64,000 nt of DNA from Rhizobium etli_C (GTDB taxonomy: Bacteria > Pseudomonadota > Alphaproteobacteria > Rhizobiales > Rhizobiaceae), in NCBI RefSeq assembly GCF_014198605.1, contig NZ_JACIHU010000009.1, one strand, 5' to 3'. The notes below the pieces were generated by a model that saw only the letters and a program-made list of their open reading frames with translations, was not told the origin of the DNA and ran no database searches. Position numbers and translations under genes: made by a program. Below, piece after piece: positions 34,216 through 43,636 of the stretch. Position 1 is the stretch's first letter. Each line of letters starts with the position of its first letter.

Positions 34216-34917
34216 TCAGACCCCGACGGAAATGACGTCGGTGCCGGTAATGTTGAGCGTGAGAATGCCGGCATCCGTGTGGCCTTGGCCATCGGAGATC
34301 TTGTAGTACTGGACGGTTTCGGTGACCTGATCGCCGGGCGCAATATCCTGCGTCAGCTCATAGGTGAAGTCGCCATTCGCCTTGACGTGGAACGTGCCAT
34401 AGGTGCCGACAATATCGGTAATGGCGCCGCTATTGCCGTTGACGTTCGTGCCGTCAAACTGGCGAAGGAAGAGCTGACCATTGTCGCCCGGAATGTCGTT
34501 GGCCAGCGCGTTGCCGCTGATCAGATCGCCTTCGTTGAAGCTGTAATGGTCGTCGACCGCGACGGGCTTCACCTGGGTTACGCCCTGAATGTTGAGGGTA
34601 AACAGGCCCATATCGGTGTGGCCGGCGCCGTCGGAGATCTTGTAGGAAACCTTCTCCTGAATCAGCTCGCCGTTGCTGAAGCCAATCTTGGCGGCATCGC
34701 TCAGTACATAGGTGTAGCTGCCGTCGGCCTTGACGTAGAAGGTGCCGTAATCCCCCTGGATCGTGGTGACCTGGCCGGGCTGTTTGGCGCCGACGCTCTG
34801 TTGGTCAAAGGCGCGCAGGAAAAGGTTGCCGTCAGATGTGTCGTTGCTGAGCAGGTTTCCGGAAATAACGTCGGTTTCCAGAAAAGTTGCAGTATCATCG
34901 GTTGCGTGAATAGCCAT
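34216..34917 (-). CDS. Rap-like secreted protein with two cadherin-like repeats
   Basis: The 233-residue protein is built of two tandem repeats (about residues 1-112 and 113-233). Each shows D-x-ISGN-x-L-x-ND, LFLRxFD, YGTFxVKAxGxxTYxL, and YKISDGxGHTDxGxxTLNI. This is the cadherin-like Ra domain plan of rhizobial Rap proteins, calcium-binding lectins that are secreted by the PrsD/PrsE type I system and bind acidic exopolysaccharide. No signal peptide is present, consistent with type I secretion. The ATG at 34917 follows AAGGAG. The same repeat forms the C-terminus of the adjacent beta-helix protein. I did not see RTX nonapeptides. Confidence 0.8.
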   Translation of the reverse strand: MAIHATDDTATFLETDVISGNLLSNDTSDGNLFLRAFDQQSVGAKQPGQVTTIQGDYGTFYVKADGSYTYVLSDAAKIGFSNGELIQEKVSYKISDGAGHTDMGLFTLNIQGVTQVKPVAVDDHYSFNEGDLISGNALANDIPGDNGQLFLRQFDGTNVNGNSGAITDIVGTYGTFHVKANGDFTYELTQDIAPGDQVTETVQYYKISDGQGHTDAGILTLNITGTDVISVGV

Positions 34918-35585
34918 TTGCCTCTCTCCTTGAAATTGATCTTCGCCGGTCATTTTTGACTTCAGCGAGCCGGCCGATTAATGATGTCTTAATACGCGGA
35001 GTCAAGCGCATAGTTAACAGCATATTGATATCTTTGAGGGTATTTTATCAATAATGACGCACGCACAATGTGCATAATGCGGTGAAATACTTAGATAATG
35101 TTGCTTTAACAATAAGTGATTGTCTCAAGTTGTCATCTTGGCGCGCGTGTTTCTTCTGGCTAAAAGAATATTTATTCTGAGGCAAATGTAATTAATATGG
35201 CCGTGTCTGTAGTTGTTCGCATAGCTAGCGTGTAATCACTTTGGGTTATCGGTTATTTCTGCAAGTTCCGGCGGAGAAATGAGAAGGCAAGGCCAATCAT
35301 ATTACTATCATGCAGGGTTTTTAGGCGGTGGTTCCTGGCGCTGTGTTCGCCAGACGAAATCGTTCTTGCTCGGATCAGAGCTTGGCAATTGCGTCCGGTC
35401 CGGTAAGCCGGCTTGCCGCCGTGGCGCCGCAACTTTGTCGCGATGAAGTATACTGACTACACCAGTCTATTTATATTGAAGACACAAGAATTATTGCGAG
35501 ATATCACGCATTTTAGTGTTTCATTTTAGCAGCCGGAGAGAGGTGCGCGGTTAGAAGATTTTCCATTACCTTGGGAGATCGCAGC
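34918..35585. other. Long divergent intergenic region
   Basis: This 668-base, AT-rich region lies between two divergent genes for secreted cadherin-like proteins. It holds the ribosome site of the minus-strand gene and presumably both promoters. I see no supported gene in it. Its length and base composition differ from the surrounding coding DNA. Confidence 0.45.
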
Positions 35586-37139
35586 ATGACCGTCTATTAC
35601 GTGAATTCAGTGACAGGATCCGACAACAACAACGGAACCGGTGAGAGTTCAGCCTTCGCGACATTGTCTGCTGTTGAAGCCTTGAAGCTAAAACCGGGCG
35701 ATAGCGTGCTGCTTGCCGCCGGAAGCGTGTTTAACGAACAGTTCGACCTGAGATATTCTGGCAGCGTCAGCGCTCCGATCACAATCGGCAGCTACGGCAT
35801 TGGTGAAGCACCGGTCATTCGCAGCAGCAATGACGGCATCCACGGTTCCAAGGCGTCGAATATCGTCATCGAGAACATCAAAATCGCCGATACCGGCGCC
35901 AACGCGATCTACGCGGGCAATGTCTCGAACTGGACCGTGCGCAATGTCGAAGTGTCGAACACCGGCCTGTCCGGAAAGCCGGGGTCGGTCAGCTTCCAGA
36001 GCAGCCAGAACATCACGATCGAGAACAGTACATTGACCGGTGTGCATTCCGACGGCATCTGGATGGACAAAGTCAAGGGCATCACGCTCGTCAACAATAC
36101 GGTCACCAACAGCCTGGGCAGCGCGGCCGACGCCATCCAGCTCAACGACAGCAGCAATATCCTGGTCAAGGACAACCATCTGGAGCAGACCGAAACCAAC
36201 AGCGCCAAGGGTGTGCTGGTGCTGATCAGGGCGCAGAACGCCGTGGTCGAGGGCAATACGCTGGTGGGCGGCGGCTTCGGGCTGAGCGCGCAGGCGGGCA
36301 CGAACATTGCCATCCACGACAATGACATCTCGGGATATGGCGGTTACAGCTGGTCCTACGGCATCGGCCTCGGCGATCAGGGCAACGCGACAAACTACGA
36401 TATCAGCGGGAATTATCTGCACGGGGGCGTATACGGCGTGCTGATCAGCGCCATCGGCAATCCAGCTTATATCCGCGAGAATATCGTCATCCATGACAAT
36501 GTTTTCGACGATCTGTCTTCCTCGGCGCTAAAGGTCGACAAGCCCGCATCGGGCTCCTTCTACGACAATATCATCGACAGCGCAGTGTCGACGCTGACGA
36601 TGCCCGCCACAATCGCCGCCCAGAACACGTTCTTCATCGGCGAAAGCAAGACGATCGAGCAAGCGCAGGCCGAACTCGACAGCGCCGCCGGCAGCACCAC
36701 CGATGATCCGCAGGTCAGCTCTCCTGCGCCTGTCGCGGAACCCGTGGTCGCCCCCGTGCCCCCCGCCACCCAAAAGATTGTCGCCGTGCATGATCACCTG
36801 AAGATCACGGAAGATGCCGGTATCGCCTATCACGGCAACCTGCTCGAGAACGACAATGCGAGCAACGGCACGATACTGCTTCGCCGCTTCGGCGACAGCG
36901 CGGTCGACAAGCACGGGCTGACGCTGACCGGGAAATATGGCGTCATTCACGTGGAGCGCGATGGCGATTACACCTACACGGTCGATGTCGCCAAACTCGC
37001 CGGCCTCAGCGGCAAGGTCAGCGAATCCTTTTTATACAAGATCTCCGATGGCGCTTCACATATCGACGCCGACAGCTTGAGCGTCTCCATCAATGTCGAC
37101 ACATTCCACAGCAGCCAGAGCTCGCACATCCTTTCCTAA
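35586..37139 (+). CDS. Parallel beta-helix protein with C-terminal Ra/cadherin-like domain
   Basis: The 517-residue protein begins YYVNSVTGSDNNNGTGES, followed by right-handed parallel beta-helix repeats (about residues 20-355) with many NxI/NxT turns such as SQNITIENSTLTGV and NNTVTNS. This NosD/pectate-lyase-like fold occurs in polysaccharide lyases and epimerases. A Pro- and Ala-rich linker (about 365-395) leads to one Ra domain at about 396-505 (LLENDNASNGTILLRRF, YKISDGASHIDADSL). There is no signal peptide, so type I secretion by the following genes is likely. The ATG at 35586 is chosen. Probable role: binding and cutting or remodelling an acidic polysaccharide outside the cell. Catalytic residues could not be identified. 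Confidence 0.8.
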   Translation: MTVYYVNSVTGSDNNNGTGESSAFATLSAVEALKLKPGDSVLLAAGSVFNEQFDLRYSGSVSAPITIGSYGIGEAPVIRSSNDGIHGSKASNIVIENIKIADTGANAIYAGNVSNWTVRNVEVSNTGLSGKPGSVSFQSSQNITIENSTLTGVHSDGIWMDKVKGITLVNNTVTNSLGSAADAIQLNDSSNILVKDNHLEQTETNSAKGVLVLIRAQNAVVEGNTLVGGGFGLSAQAGTNIAIHDNDISGYGGYSWSYGIGLGDQGNATNYDISGNYLHGGVYGVLISAIGNPAYIRENIVIHDNVFDDLSSSALKVDKPASGSFYDNIIDSAVSTLTMPATIAAQNTFFIGESKTIEQAQAELDSAAGSTTDDPQVSSPAPVAEPVVAPVPPATQKIVAVHDHLKITEDAGIAYHGNLLENDNASNGTILLRRFGDSAVDKHGLTLTGKYGVIHVERDGDYTYTVDVAKLAGLSGKVSESFLYKISDGASHIDADSLSVSINVDTFHSSQSSHILS

Positions 37140-37609
37140 GGCCCCGGCATGTTCCCCGTCGAGGCCGCTCGATTTCCCTCCGAGTTCGGGCGGGGTCCGT
37201 CTGCCGGACCGGAGTGTGCGGGATGAGCGGCGGAAAAATGTTCCGCCGGCGTGAATAAATCGAACTATAGATTGCATTTATAGTTAACACGGTAGTAGAT
37301 ACTGAAGCTAACGCGCCACGGTTTCGCCGCTTTGGACCATTATTGGGCGACTTGCGCTTTTCACTTGCTTGTGGCGGTATGATTATCGTACCGTTAAAGT
37401 TAGGGCCTCTGAAATTGTTCGTGATAAATTTGTATTTTTGGTCACGTTTCGGTGGGATTCATGTACTAGTGTAGGAGCGTGCCACCGGGTTCGGCGCCGA
37501 TGCCGGGTCCGAGGGCAGCCATGTCATAATCGGGCCTGAGGGGCCTGCAACTGCAGTGTGTTCGCGGCGTATTCGCTGCGTGCGCGATGCGGCAGGAGAG
37601 GATTGCTTC
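37140..37609. other. Intergenic stretch before the secretion genes
   Basis: About 470 bases with an early GC-rich hairpin-forming part (GTCCG/CGGAC near 37196) and then AT-rich DNA. No gene is supported. It probably holds the promoter of the type I secretion pair. Confidence 0.4.
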
Positions 37610-39373
37610 GTGTTTCAGAGTTCAACAGCTGACGTCAATGAACCGTCCAAAGCCTTGCGGAAATGCAAAAGTGGGTTGATCTTCATTGGCATAGCCAGCG
37701 CGCTTGTTAATATCCTCTACCTTACAAGTTCATTTTTTATGCTTGAGGTGTATGACCGGGTCATCCCCAGCAAAAGCATACCGACGCTGGCTGCTCTGGC
37801 AATACTGGCGTTAGTTCTTTACGCCTTTCAGGGAGCGTTTGAAGTTCTGAGAAGCAGAATGCTTGTCCGCGTTGCCGGTGCCCTTGACGAGATGATGAAC
37901 GGGCGGGTGTTTCGGGCGCTGATCAAGGCGCCGCTGAAGGTCAAAATCGGCGGCGACGGGTTGCAGCCCTTGCGGGATTTCGATCAGATCAGAACCTTTC
38001 TGTCCGGCATGGGTCCGACGGCGATGTTCGATCTGCCTTGGCTTCCCTTCTATATCGTGATCTGTTTCCTGTTCCATCCGGCGATCGGATATATCGCCAT
38101 CGGCGGATCGCTGGTGCTCGCCATCCTGACGTTCCTGACCAACCAGGGTACGCGTACACTCTCTAAGCAGCAGTCGGAAGCCGCCAATATGCGCAACGCT
38201 TTTGCGCAGAGCTCGATCCGCAACTCCGAGGTCATCCACGCCATGGGCATGGCGGGCACCATGGCCGAGATCTGGGACCGTAAGAACGGCGAATACCGGC
38301 ATATCACCCGGCAGGCATCGGATGTCGGCAATGGATATGCGACGCTTTCGAAGATTTTCCGTATCGCCCTGCAATCGGCAACGCTGGCGACCGGAGCGAT
38401 CCTCGTCATTCAGGGACAGGCCTCTTCGGGCATCATCATCGCCGGCTCCATCCTGACATCCCGCGCTCTGGCGCCTGTGGAAGCAGCGATCGGAAATTGG
38501 CGCGGTTTCGTGTCCGCCCAGCAGAGCTGGGGCCGGCTTGCGAACCTGCTGAAGACAATTCCGGATATGCCGGCTCCGCTCGCACTTGCGGCGCCTTCCA
38601 AGCAGGTCACGGTCGAGGGTGTGGCCAGCGGACCGCCGGCCGGCCAGCGGCTGGTCATTTCCGATGTCAGCTTCGGTCTGCGTGCAGGCAGCGCGCTCGG
38701 CGTCATCGGTTTCAGCGCCTCGGGCAAGTCATCGCTGGCGCGGGCGATGATGGGCATCTGGCCGACGGTCAGGGGATCCATTCGCCTGGATGGCGCGGCG
38801 CTCGACCAGTGGGATGGCGACGCACTTGGCCGCCATATCGGTTACCTCCCGCAGGACGTGGAGCTTTTCTCGGGCACCGTCGCGCAGAATATCTGCCGCT
38901 TCGCCAAGGAGATGTCGCCGGAGGCGGTGGTTGCGGCGGCGAGGGCTGCCCGCGTTCACGATCTCATTCTGCGACTGCCGAACGGTTACGAGACCGATAT
39001 CGGCGAGGGCGGTGCGGCGCTTTCGGCCGGTCAGAGACAGCGTATCGCCCTTGCGAGAGCGCTTTACGGCGAACCGTTCCTGGTCGTGCTCGACGAGCCG
39101 AATTCCAATCTCGATGAGGAAGGCGAGCGGGCGCTGAGCGCTGCGATCATGAGCGTGCGGGCACGCGGCGGCATTGTCGTCGTCATCGCGCATCGCTCCG
39201 GCGTTCTGGCCGTGTGCGACTTCGTGCTGATGATGCAGGAGGGCAGAATGATCGCATTCGGCCCCAAGGAAGAAGTTCTGGCGCGGGTCAGCCGGCCGGA
39301 AGCGACGCGCACTCCGATTGCCGAGCGCGTGGCTCAGCTCAAAGTCGTGGTCGACGGCAATGCGGCTGAATAG
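37610..39373 (+). CDS. Type I secretion ABC transporter (PrsD-like)
   Basis: The 587-residue protein fuses an ABC exporter membrane domain (about residues 25-330) to one ATPase. It shows Walker A GFSASGKSS (about 366-374), signature LSAGQRQRIALARAL (about 470) and Walker B LVVLDEP with H-loop IAHRSG. No C39 peptidase domain is present. This is the PrsD/AprD type that exports proteins with an uncleaved C-terminal signal. The GTG at 37610 follows AGGAGAG at a good distance; a GTG at 37556 is less well placed. It pairs with the HlyD gene 15 bases downstream and follows a likely substrate gene. Confidence 0.9.
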   Translation: MFQSSTADVNEPSKALRKCKSGLIFIGIASALVNILYLTSSFFMLEVYDRVIPSKSIPTLAALAILALVLYAFQGAFEVLRSRMLVRVAGALDEMMNGRVFRALIKAPLKVKIGGDGLQPLRDFDQIRTFLSGMGPTAMFDLPWLPFYIVICFLFHPAIGYIAIGGSLVLAILTFLTNQGTRTLSKQQSEAANMRNAFAQSSIRNSEVIHAMGMAGTMAEIWDRKNGEYRHITRQASDVGNGYATLSKIFRIALQSATLATGAILVIQGQASSGIIIAGSILTSRALAPVEAAIGNWRGFVSAQQSWGRLANLLKTIPDMPAPLALAAPSKQVTVEGVASGPPAGQRLVISDVSFGLRAGSALGVIGFSASGKSSLARAMMGIWPTVRGSIRLDGAALDQWDGDALGRHIGYLPQDVELFSGTVAQNICRFAKEMSPEAVVAAARAARVHDLILRLPNGYETDIGEGGAALSAGQRQRIALARALYGEPFLVVLDEPNSNLDEEGERALSAAIMSVRARGGIVVVIAHRSGVLAVCDFVLMMQEGRMIAFGPKEEVLARVSRPEATRTPIAERVAQLKVVVDGNAAE

Positions 39374-39388
39374 GCCGGAAGGACGATG

Positions 39389-40729
39389 ATGAGCAAAATC
39401 ACTATTGAATCAAAACGATCCCTCAACCGTCACGTCGCCGTTGTCGGCGCGCTGTCCATCGCGCTGGTGTGCGGCATCGGCGGTTGGGCGGCGACGACGG
39501 AGCTTTCCAGCGCCGTCATCGGCGAAGGCGTGGTCGTCGTCGACGGCGATGTCAAGAAGATCCAGCACCCGACCGGTGGCGTCGTGTCGAAACTCCTGGT
39601 CGCCGAAAATGACCATGTGGCGGCGGGACAGGTGTTGATACGGCTCGATGGGACGGCGACCAGAGCGCAGCTCTCGATCGTCGAAAGCACGCTGGCGCAG
39701 CTTTATGCGCGTCGTGCCCGTCTGAAGGCTGAGCGGATCGGCGCCGATTCGTTCGAGGTCGAGGAAAACATCAGCGATTTGATGACATCCAGCGCTGCCG
39801 CATCCAACAAGGCGGCGTCCAGAAATGCCGCACGGGATCTTCTCGACGGCGAACAGAAATTGTTTGACAGCCGCAAGTCGGCGCTCGTCGGAATGAAGAG
39901 CCAGTTGGCGTCGCGCAAGGACCAGCTGGCCGAACAGATCAAGGGGCTGGTCGTTCAGATCAACGCCACCAATGATTCCCTCAGCCTGATCGAACAGGAA
40001 CTGGAAGGCGTCGATGCGCTCTACAAGAAGGGACTGGTCACACTTCAGCGCTTGAACGCGCTCAAGCGTGCACGCGCCGACCTTCAGGGCAATAGCGGCC
40101 AGGAAATCGCCGCAAAGGCGGAGGCCGAGGGCAAGGCGATCGAAATCGATCGCCAGTCGATCCAGCTGGACGAGGATCGTCGTTCGGAGATTGCCAAGGA
40201 ACTGACCGATGTCGAGGCGAAGATAGCCGAAAATGAAGAGCGCCGTGAAACCGCGCTCGATCAGCTCCGCCGCCTCGATATCACCGCGCCATTGAGCGGC
40301 AGGGTCCACGAACTTGCCATTCATACGGTCAACGGCGTCATTGAGCCGGGCCAGACGCTGATGCTCGTCGTTCCCGAAAACGACGATCTGACCGTCCAGG
40401 CGAAGGTCGCCACCCGCGACATCGACCAGCTCCATGTCGGGCAATCCGTCGATGTGCGTTTCAGCGCCTTTGATCAGCGCACGACGCCCGACGTGCGGGC
40501 GGTGATCACCTCGATTGCACCTGATATCGTCAAGGATGAGCGCACGGGGATCAGCTACTATCCGCTGCGCGTCAAGCCGGAGGCGCAAAGCATCGCGAAG
40601 CTGAAGTCGATCAAGCTCTATCCCGGCATGCCGGCCGAGGTCTTTATCAAGATTGCCGACCGTACCGTCATCTCCTATCTCACCAAGCCGCTGACCGATC
40701 AGATGCAGCACGTCTTTCGTGAGGAATGA
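39389..40729 (+). CDS. Type I secretion membrane fusion protein (PrsE-like)
   Basis: The 446-residue HlyD/AprE-type adaptor has an N-terminal membrane helix (VAVVGALSIALVCGIGGWAATT), a biotinyl-lipoyl motif (VSKLLVAENDHVAAGQVLIRLD), a long coiled coil (about residues 100-300) and the C-terminal HlyD signature region (QAKVATRDIDQLHVGQSVDVRFSAF-type). It links the ABC protein to an outer-membrane TolC-type channel, which is not encoded here. Two ATGs lie 3 bases apart at 39386 and 39389; the second has better spacing to GGAAGG. Confidence 0.9.
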   Translation: MSKITIESKRSLNRHVAVVGALSIALVCGIGGWAATTELSSAVIGEGVVVVDGDVKKIQHPTGGVVSKLLVAENDHVAAGQVLIRLDGTATRAQLSIVESTLAQLYARRARLKAERIGADSFEVEENISDLMTSSAAASNKAASRNAARDLLDGEQKLFDSRKSALVGMKSQLASRKDQLAEQIKGLVVQINATNDSLSLIEQELEGVDALYKKGLVTLQRLNALKRARADLQGNSGQEIAAKAEAEGKAIEIDRQSIQLDEDRRSEIAKELTDVEAKIAENEERRETALDQLRRLDITAPLSGRVHELAIHTVNGVIEPGQTLMLVVPENDDLTVQAKVATRDIDQLHVGQSVDVRFSAFDQRTTPDVRAVITSIAPDIVKDERTGISYYPLRVKPEAQSIAKLKSIKLYPGMPAEVFIKIADRTVISYLTKPLTDQMQHVFREE

Positions 40730-41059
40730 TCGGCGGTTGTCTTCGTTGAAGTCTCTAGGCGTGGCGACGATCTGGGAATGAGACTCGTCGGCTGGTTCAA
40801 AACAGACTTAACACTGACTTTGGGCTTAATCATCGCCACGCTCTGGGACGTTAACGCTCGGCCGCCGGTACTGGGAAGCGTTCGTCGCAGCAAAGGCACC
40901 GAAAGGAAATGCCCGGCGGTGCGAACTGACCGAGCGTTTTGCCATATCAGCTGAACGCCGCCGATGATTGCAAGTGGGATTGCGCGATTTAAGCTATGCT
41001 TTCTTGCTGCGATGCAATATCAAGGCTGTATTCTGAGCTGAATAGCTGGGAGCCCGGAT
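40730..41059. other. Intergenic stretch before the acyltransferase gene
   Basis: About 330 bases between the HlyD gene and the acyltransferase gene. I see no supported gene and no strong hairpin. Confidence 0.4.
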
Positions 41060-42160
41060 ATGCGGCACATCAGGGAATACGACGGACTTCGCGGGATAAT
41101 GGCCATTTGGGTTTTGCTCGGCCATTTTAGTGCATCCATTTTTCTTTCTATCCCCCACATTCCCGCGAACCTGTCCAATAGGCAGGCGGTCGACGTGTTC
41201 ATTATTCTAAGCGGGTTCGCCATCGCGGTCTTGATAGACCGGTCTGGCGAGCCATACGGCATCTATATAGCGCGTCGAGCCTTGCGCATCTTCCCTGTCT
41301 ATTGGGTTTACCTGTCGGCCTCGGTCGCCATGGCCTTGTTGCTACCCTTTGTTTGGCAGGATGCCCCGGGTGGGGCGATGAGAGAGGCTCGATCGGATAT
41401 TCTTGCTTCATCGATCTCCTATTTTTGGCCGAACATCGCCACCCACATTCCCGCCCTTCAAAGCCTCATTCCGAACAGCATCATTCCTCAAGGAGAATAC
41501 GCATTTCTTGGTCAGGCGTGGAGCATTTCGCTTGAATGGCAATTTTACCTGATCGCTCCGTTTGCTATTCCGGCGCTTCTCGCGGCGAGACGATCATGGT
41601 CCGTGGCCCTCGGCCTTTTGGCGGCGTTTTTGACCCTTGGCGTCATAGGAAGGGCTATGCCCATGGGCTTTATTGGGAGGTACGCCATCTTTTTCACGAT
41701 AGGCATTGCTACACATCATCTGCTGAATTGGCAGAAGACGCGGTCGATTCAAATCGCGACGATTGCCACTATCGCCATTTTGGTTATAGGAGCCCTAATC
41801 CTTCTCAGGGTGCCCAGCGTACTTCCGATCTCTATTTGGATTGTCGTATCGGCCTGCGCATTGGCTCACGCCAACGGTTATAAATCGAGGCTGTCTCAGC
41901 TACTCACCAGTCGTATTGCTTTGTGGATCGGAGAGAGATCTTATTCAGTCTACTTGGCGCACATGATCCCGCTCACGATCGGAATGACCGCTTTGGAGAA
42001 AGCCGGAATAAGGGAGCCGATAACGCACGCTCTTGCGTTGCTGCTTATCACGGTTCTTGGAACGGCTGTCCTAGCTTACCTCTCCTTCAGGTGGGTTGAA
42101 CAACCTTTCCAACGTTTCGGAAAGCAGTTGTCGACTCGCGCGCAACAAGCTCCAGCGTAG
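41060..42160 (+). CDS. Acyltransferase family 3 membrane protein
   Basis: The 366-residue protein has the acyltransferase-3 layout of about ten membrane helices. The family motif is at the N-terminus (REYDGLRGIMAIWVLLGH, holding the likely catalytic histidine), followed by SGFAIAVLI and the YIARRALRIFPVYW motif. These enzymes O-acetylate or otherwise acylate polysaccharides using a cytoplasmic acyl donor. The ATG at 41060 follows GGGAGC. It is monocistronic as far as can be seen, within a polysaccharide cluster that holds a second member at 44245. Confidence 0.88.
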   Translation: MRHIREYDGLRGIMAIWVLLGHFSASIFLSIPHIPANLSNRQAVDVFIILSGFAIAVLIDRSGEPYGIYIARRALRIFPVYWVYLSASVAMALLLPFVWQDAPGGAMREARSDILASSISYFWPNIATHIPALQSLIPNSIIPQGEYAFLGQAWSISLEWQFYLIAPFAIPALLAARRSWSVALGLLAAFLTLGVIGRAMPMGFIGRYAIFFTIGIATHHLLNWQKTRSIQIATIATIAILVIGALILLRVPSVLPISIWIVVSACALAHANGYKSRLSQLLTSRIALWIGERSYSVYLAHMIPLTIGMTALEKAGIREPITHALALLLITVLGTAVLAYLSFRWVEQPFQRFGKQLSTRAQQAPA

Positions 42161-42424
42161 ATGTAAGACAAGGCTGCCTTTCGCCGCATGTTCGTCGTTC
42201 CTAAAACTGTGCCGCTTGGCGGCCGAGCATTCGATGATAGTTGTATCAGGCAGGCCGGGTGGTCCCTTTCATTGCGCTGGGGCAGCTAAGAGTTGTCTAT
42301 TTTTCGGCGGCATTTTCATGGAAATTATCTCAAGGTGTTTGCTGCCGGTAAGTTCTGGCAGGGGTAGGCCTTCCCAATCAGATAGGCTGCTGAGTATGGT
42401 CTCAGCCTAAAGTGTGGTGTCTCA

Positions 42425-43120
42425 ATGACATATTCGCGGTTTTGGCCAGCGGTGCCAACTCGGAGACGACCGGCCTGTGGGTTGCTTCTGATTCTTCTGT
42501 ATCTGGTGATGTTATCGGCGGTCAAAATCGCTTATGCAGAAACTCTTCCGCCGTTGAAAATAGTGGCTTTTGGAACATCCTTGACGGCTCGCGGGGGATG
42601 GCAACCGTCTCTCGAGACGAGACTTTCAGCCTGCCTGCAAAGGCCCGTGAAAGTCGAGAGCGTTGCAAAGAGCGGCGAAACGACGCTATGGGCGCTCACC
42701 CAGCTGGACCGCGTCGTTGCCAAAGAGCCAGATATCATTCTGATCGAGCTCTACGCCAATGATGCAACCGTGCACCGGTTCGTGTCGCTGACGCAAAGCC
42801 GACGGAATATCGGCGAGATCCTCGATCAGCTGCATCGGCGGCTGCCGCGGGCGCGGATCATCCTCATGGCAATGAATCCGTTTTCGGGACTGCGAGGGCT
42901 GATCCGTCCCTTTGTCGGCAGTTATATCTCGACCCATCAGGCGGAGGCACGCAAGCGCGGTCTGGAGTTCGTCGATCACCGGCCAGGCTGGGAGCGCCTG
43001 AGCCCGGATGAACTGGCCGCTGCGATTCCCGATGGCGCGCATCCGCGGCCCGAAGTTGCCGCCAGCATCATCGTGCCCAACCTCGTCGGACACATCGCTG
43101 GCCGCGATTGCGGAGAATGA
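42425..43120 (+). CDS. Exported SGNH/GDSL hydrolase
   Basis: The 231-residue protein has a hydrophobic export signal (LLLILLYLVMLSAVKIAYAE) and the SGNH blocks: FGTSLTARGGW with nucleophile S52, KSGETT, YANDATVH, and the C-terminal DGAHP with the catalytic Asp and His. It resembles acyl esterases of the TesA/SGNH type that work in the periplasm. It lies between an acyltransferase gene and the glycosyltransferase operon, so it may trim acyl groups from the polysaccharide. The start is the ATG at 42425. Confidence 0.82.
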   Translation: MTYSRFWPAVPTRRRPACGLLLILLYLVMLSAVKIAYAETLPPLKIVAFGTSLTARGGWQPSLETRLSACLQRPVKVESVAKSGETTLWALTQLDRVVAKEPDIILIELYANDATVHRFVSLTQSRRNIGEILDQLHRRLPRARIILMAMNPFSGLRGLIRPFVGSYISTHQAEARKRGLEFVDHRPGWERLSPDELAAAIPDGAHPRPEVAASIIVPNLVGHIAGRDCGE

Positions 43121-43159
43121 ACTCCGCCTTTTCGGAGGCGTCTGCGGCCGGCCGCGGGC

Positions 43160-43636
43160 TCAGCCTGCCGCGAGATAACCCTTCAGATAGCTGACCAGCG
43201 ACGTCCGGCCGACATCGGACGGATCGTCATGGGAGGGACTGCTGAGGTCCTGAAGGAGATAATCTTTGAGCTCGTCATCGTCATGCGCGACATAGATGCC
43301 CGGCCGCCCGACGAGCTGGCTGACGGTCGCAAGCTGGTGATCGTTCCGGTGTTCGCCAAGGGCTGCCTTGCGGGGAACGAGAATGATCGGTTTGCCGAAA
43401 CGTTTCGCCGTAAGCACGGTGCCGATGCCTGCGTGAGACACGATCACGCTCGCCTCGCGAAAGATCCTGTCGAAGTCGGCAGGGTCGATATTCTTGATCC
43501 ACTTCATGTTCTCGGGCGTGTAGGTGCCCTTGCCGATCTGCGCCAGAACGGGCCTTGTCAATTCTTTGGCGAAGGCGTCGACTGCCTTGACGAGGCGATC
43601 GAACGGCAGCTGCGTTCCGACGGTGACCAGGATCAA
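43160..43636 (-). CDS. pssE: PssE-like glycosyltransferase catalytic subunit (Alg13/EpsF-type)
   Basis: The 158-residue protein begins ILVTVGTQLPFDRLV, the signature of Alg13/PssE-type GT28 subunits, and contains EASVIVSHAGIGTVL and GKPIILVPRKA for UDP-sugar binding. The TTG at 43636 overlaps the stop of the upstream pssD-like gene (TTGA) and has AGGAG seven bases upstream, which explains a start without ATG. An ATG at 43687 gives a longer but unlikely N-terminus. With the PssD-like partner it should act as a glucuronosyltransferase in exopolysaccharide unit assembly. It is last in the minus-strand operon. Confidence 0.88.
   Translation of the reverse strand: MILVTVGTQLPFDRLVKAVDAFAKELTRPVLAQIGKGTYTPENMKWIKNIDPADFDRIFREASVIVSHAGIGTVLTAKRFGKPIILVPRKAALGEHRNDHQLATVSQLVGRPGIYVAHDDDELKDYLLQDLSSPSHDDPSDVGRTSLVSYLKGYLAAG

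Noticed and set aside
34216..37139. RTX nonapeptide repeats in the secreted proteins
   Set aside because: I looked for GGxGxDxxx repeats and found none; the repeats are cadherin-like.
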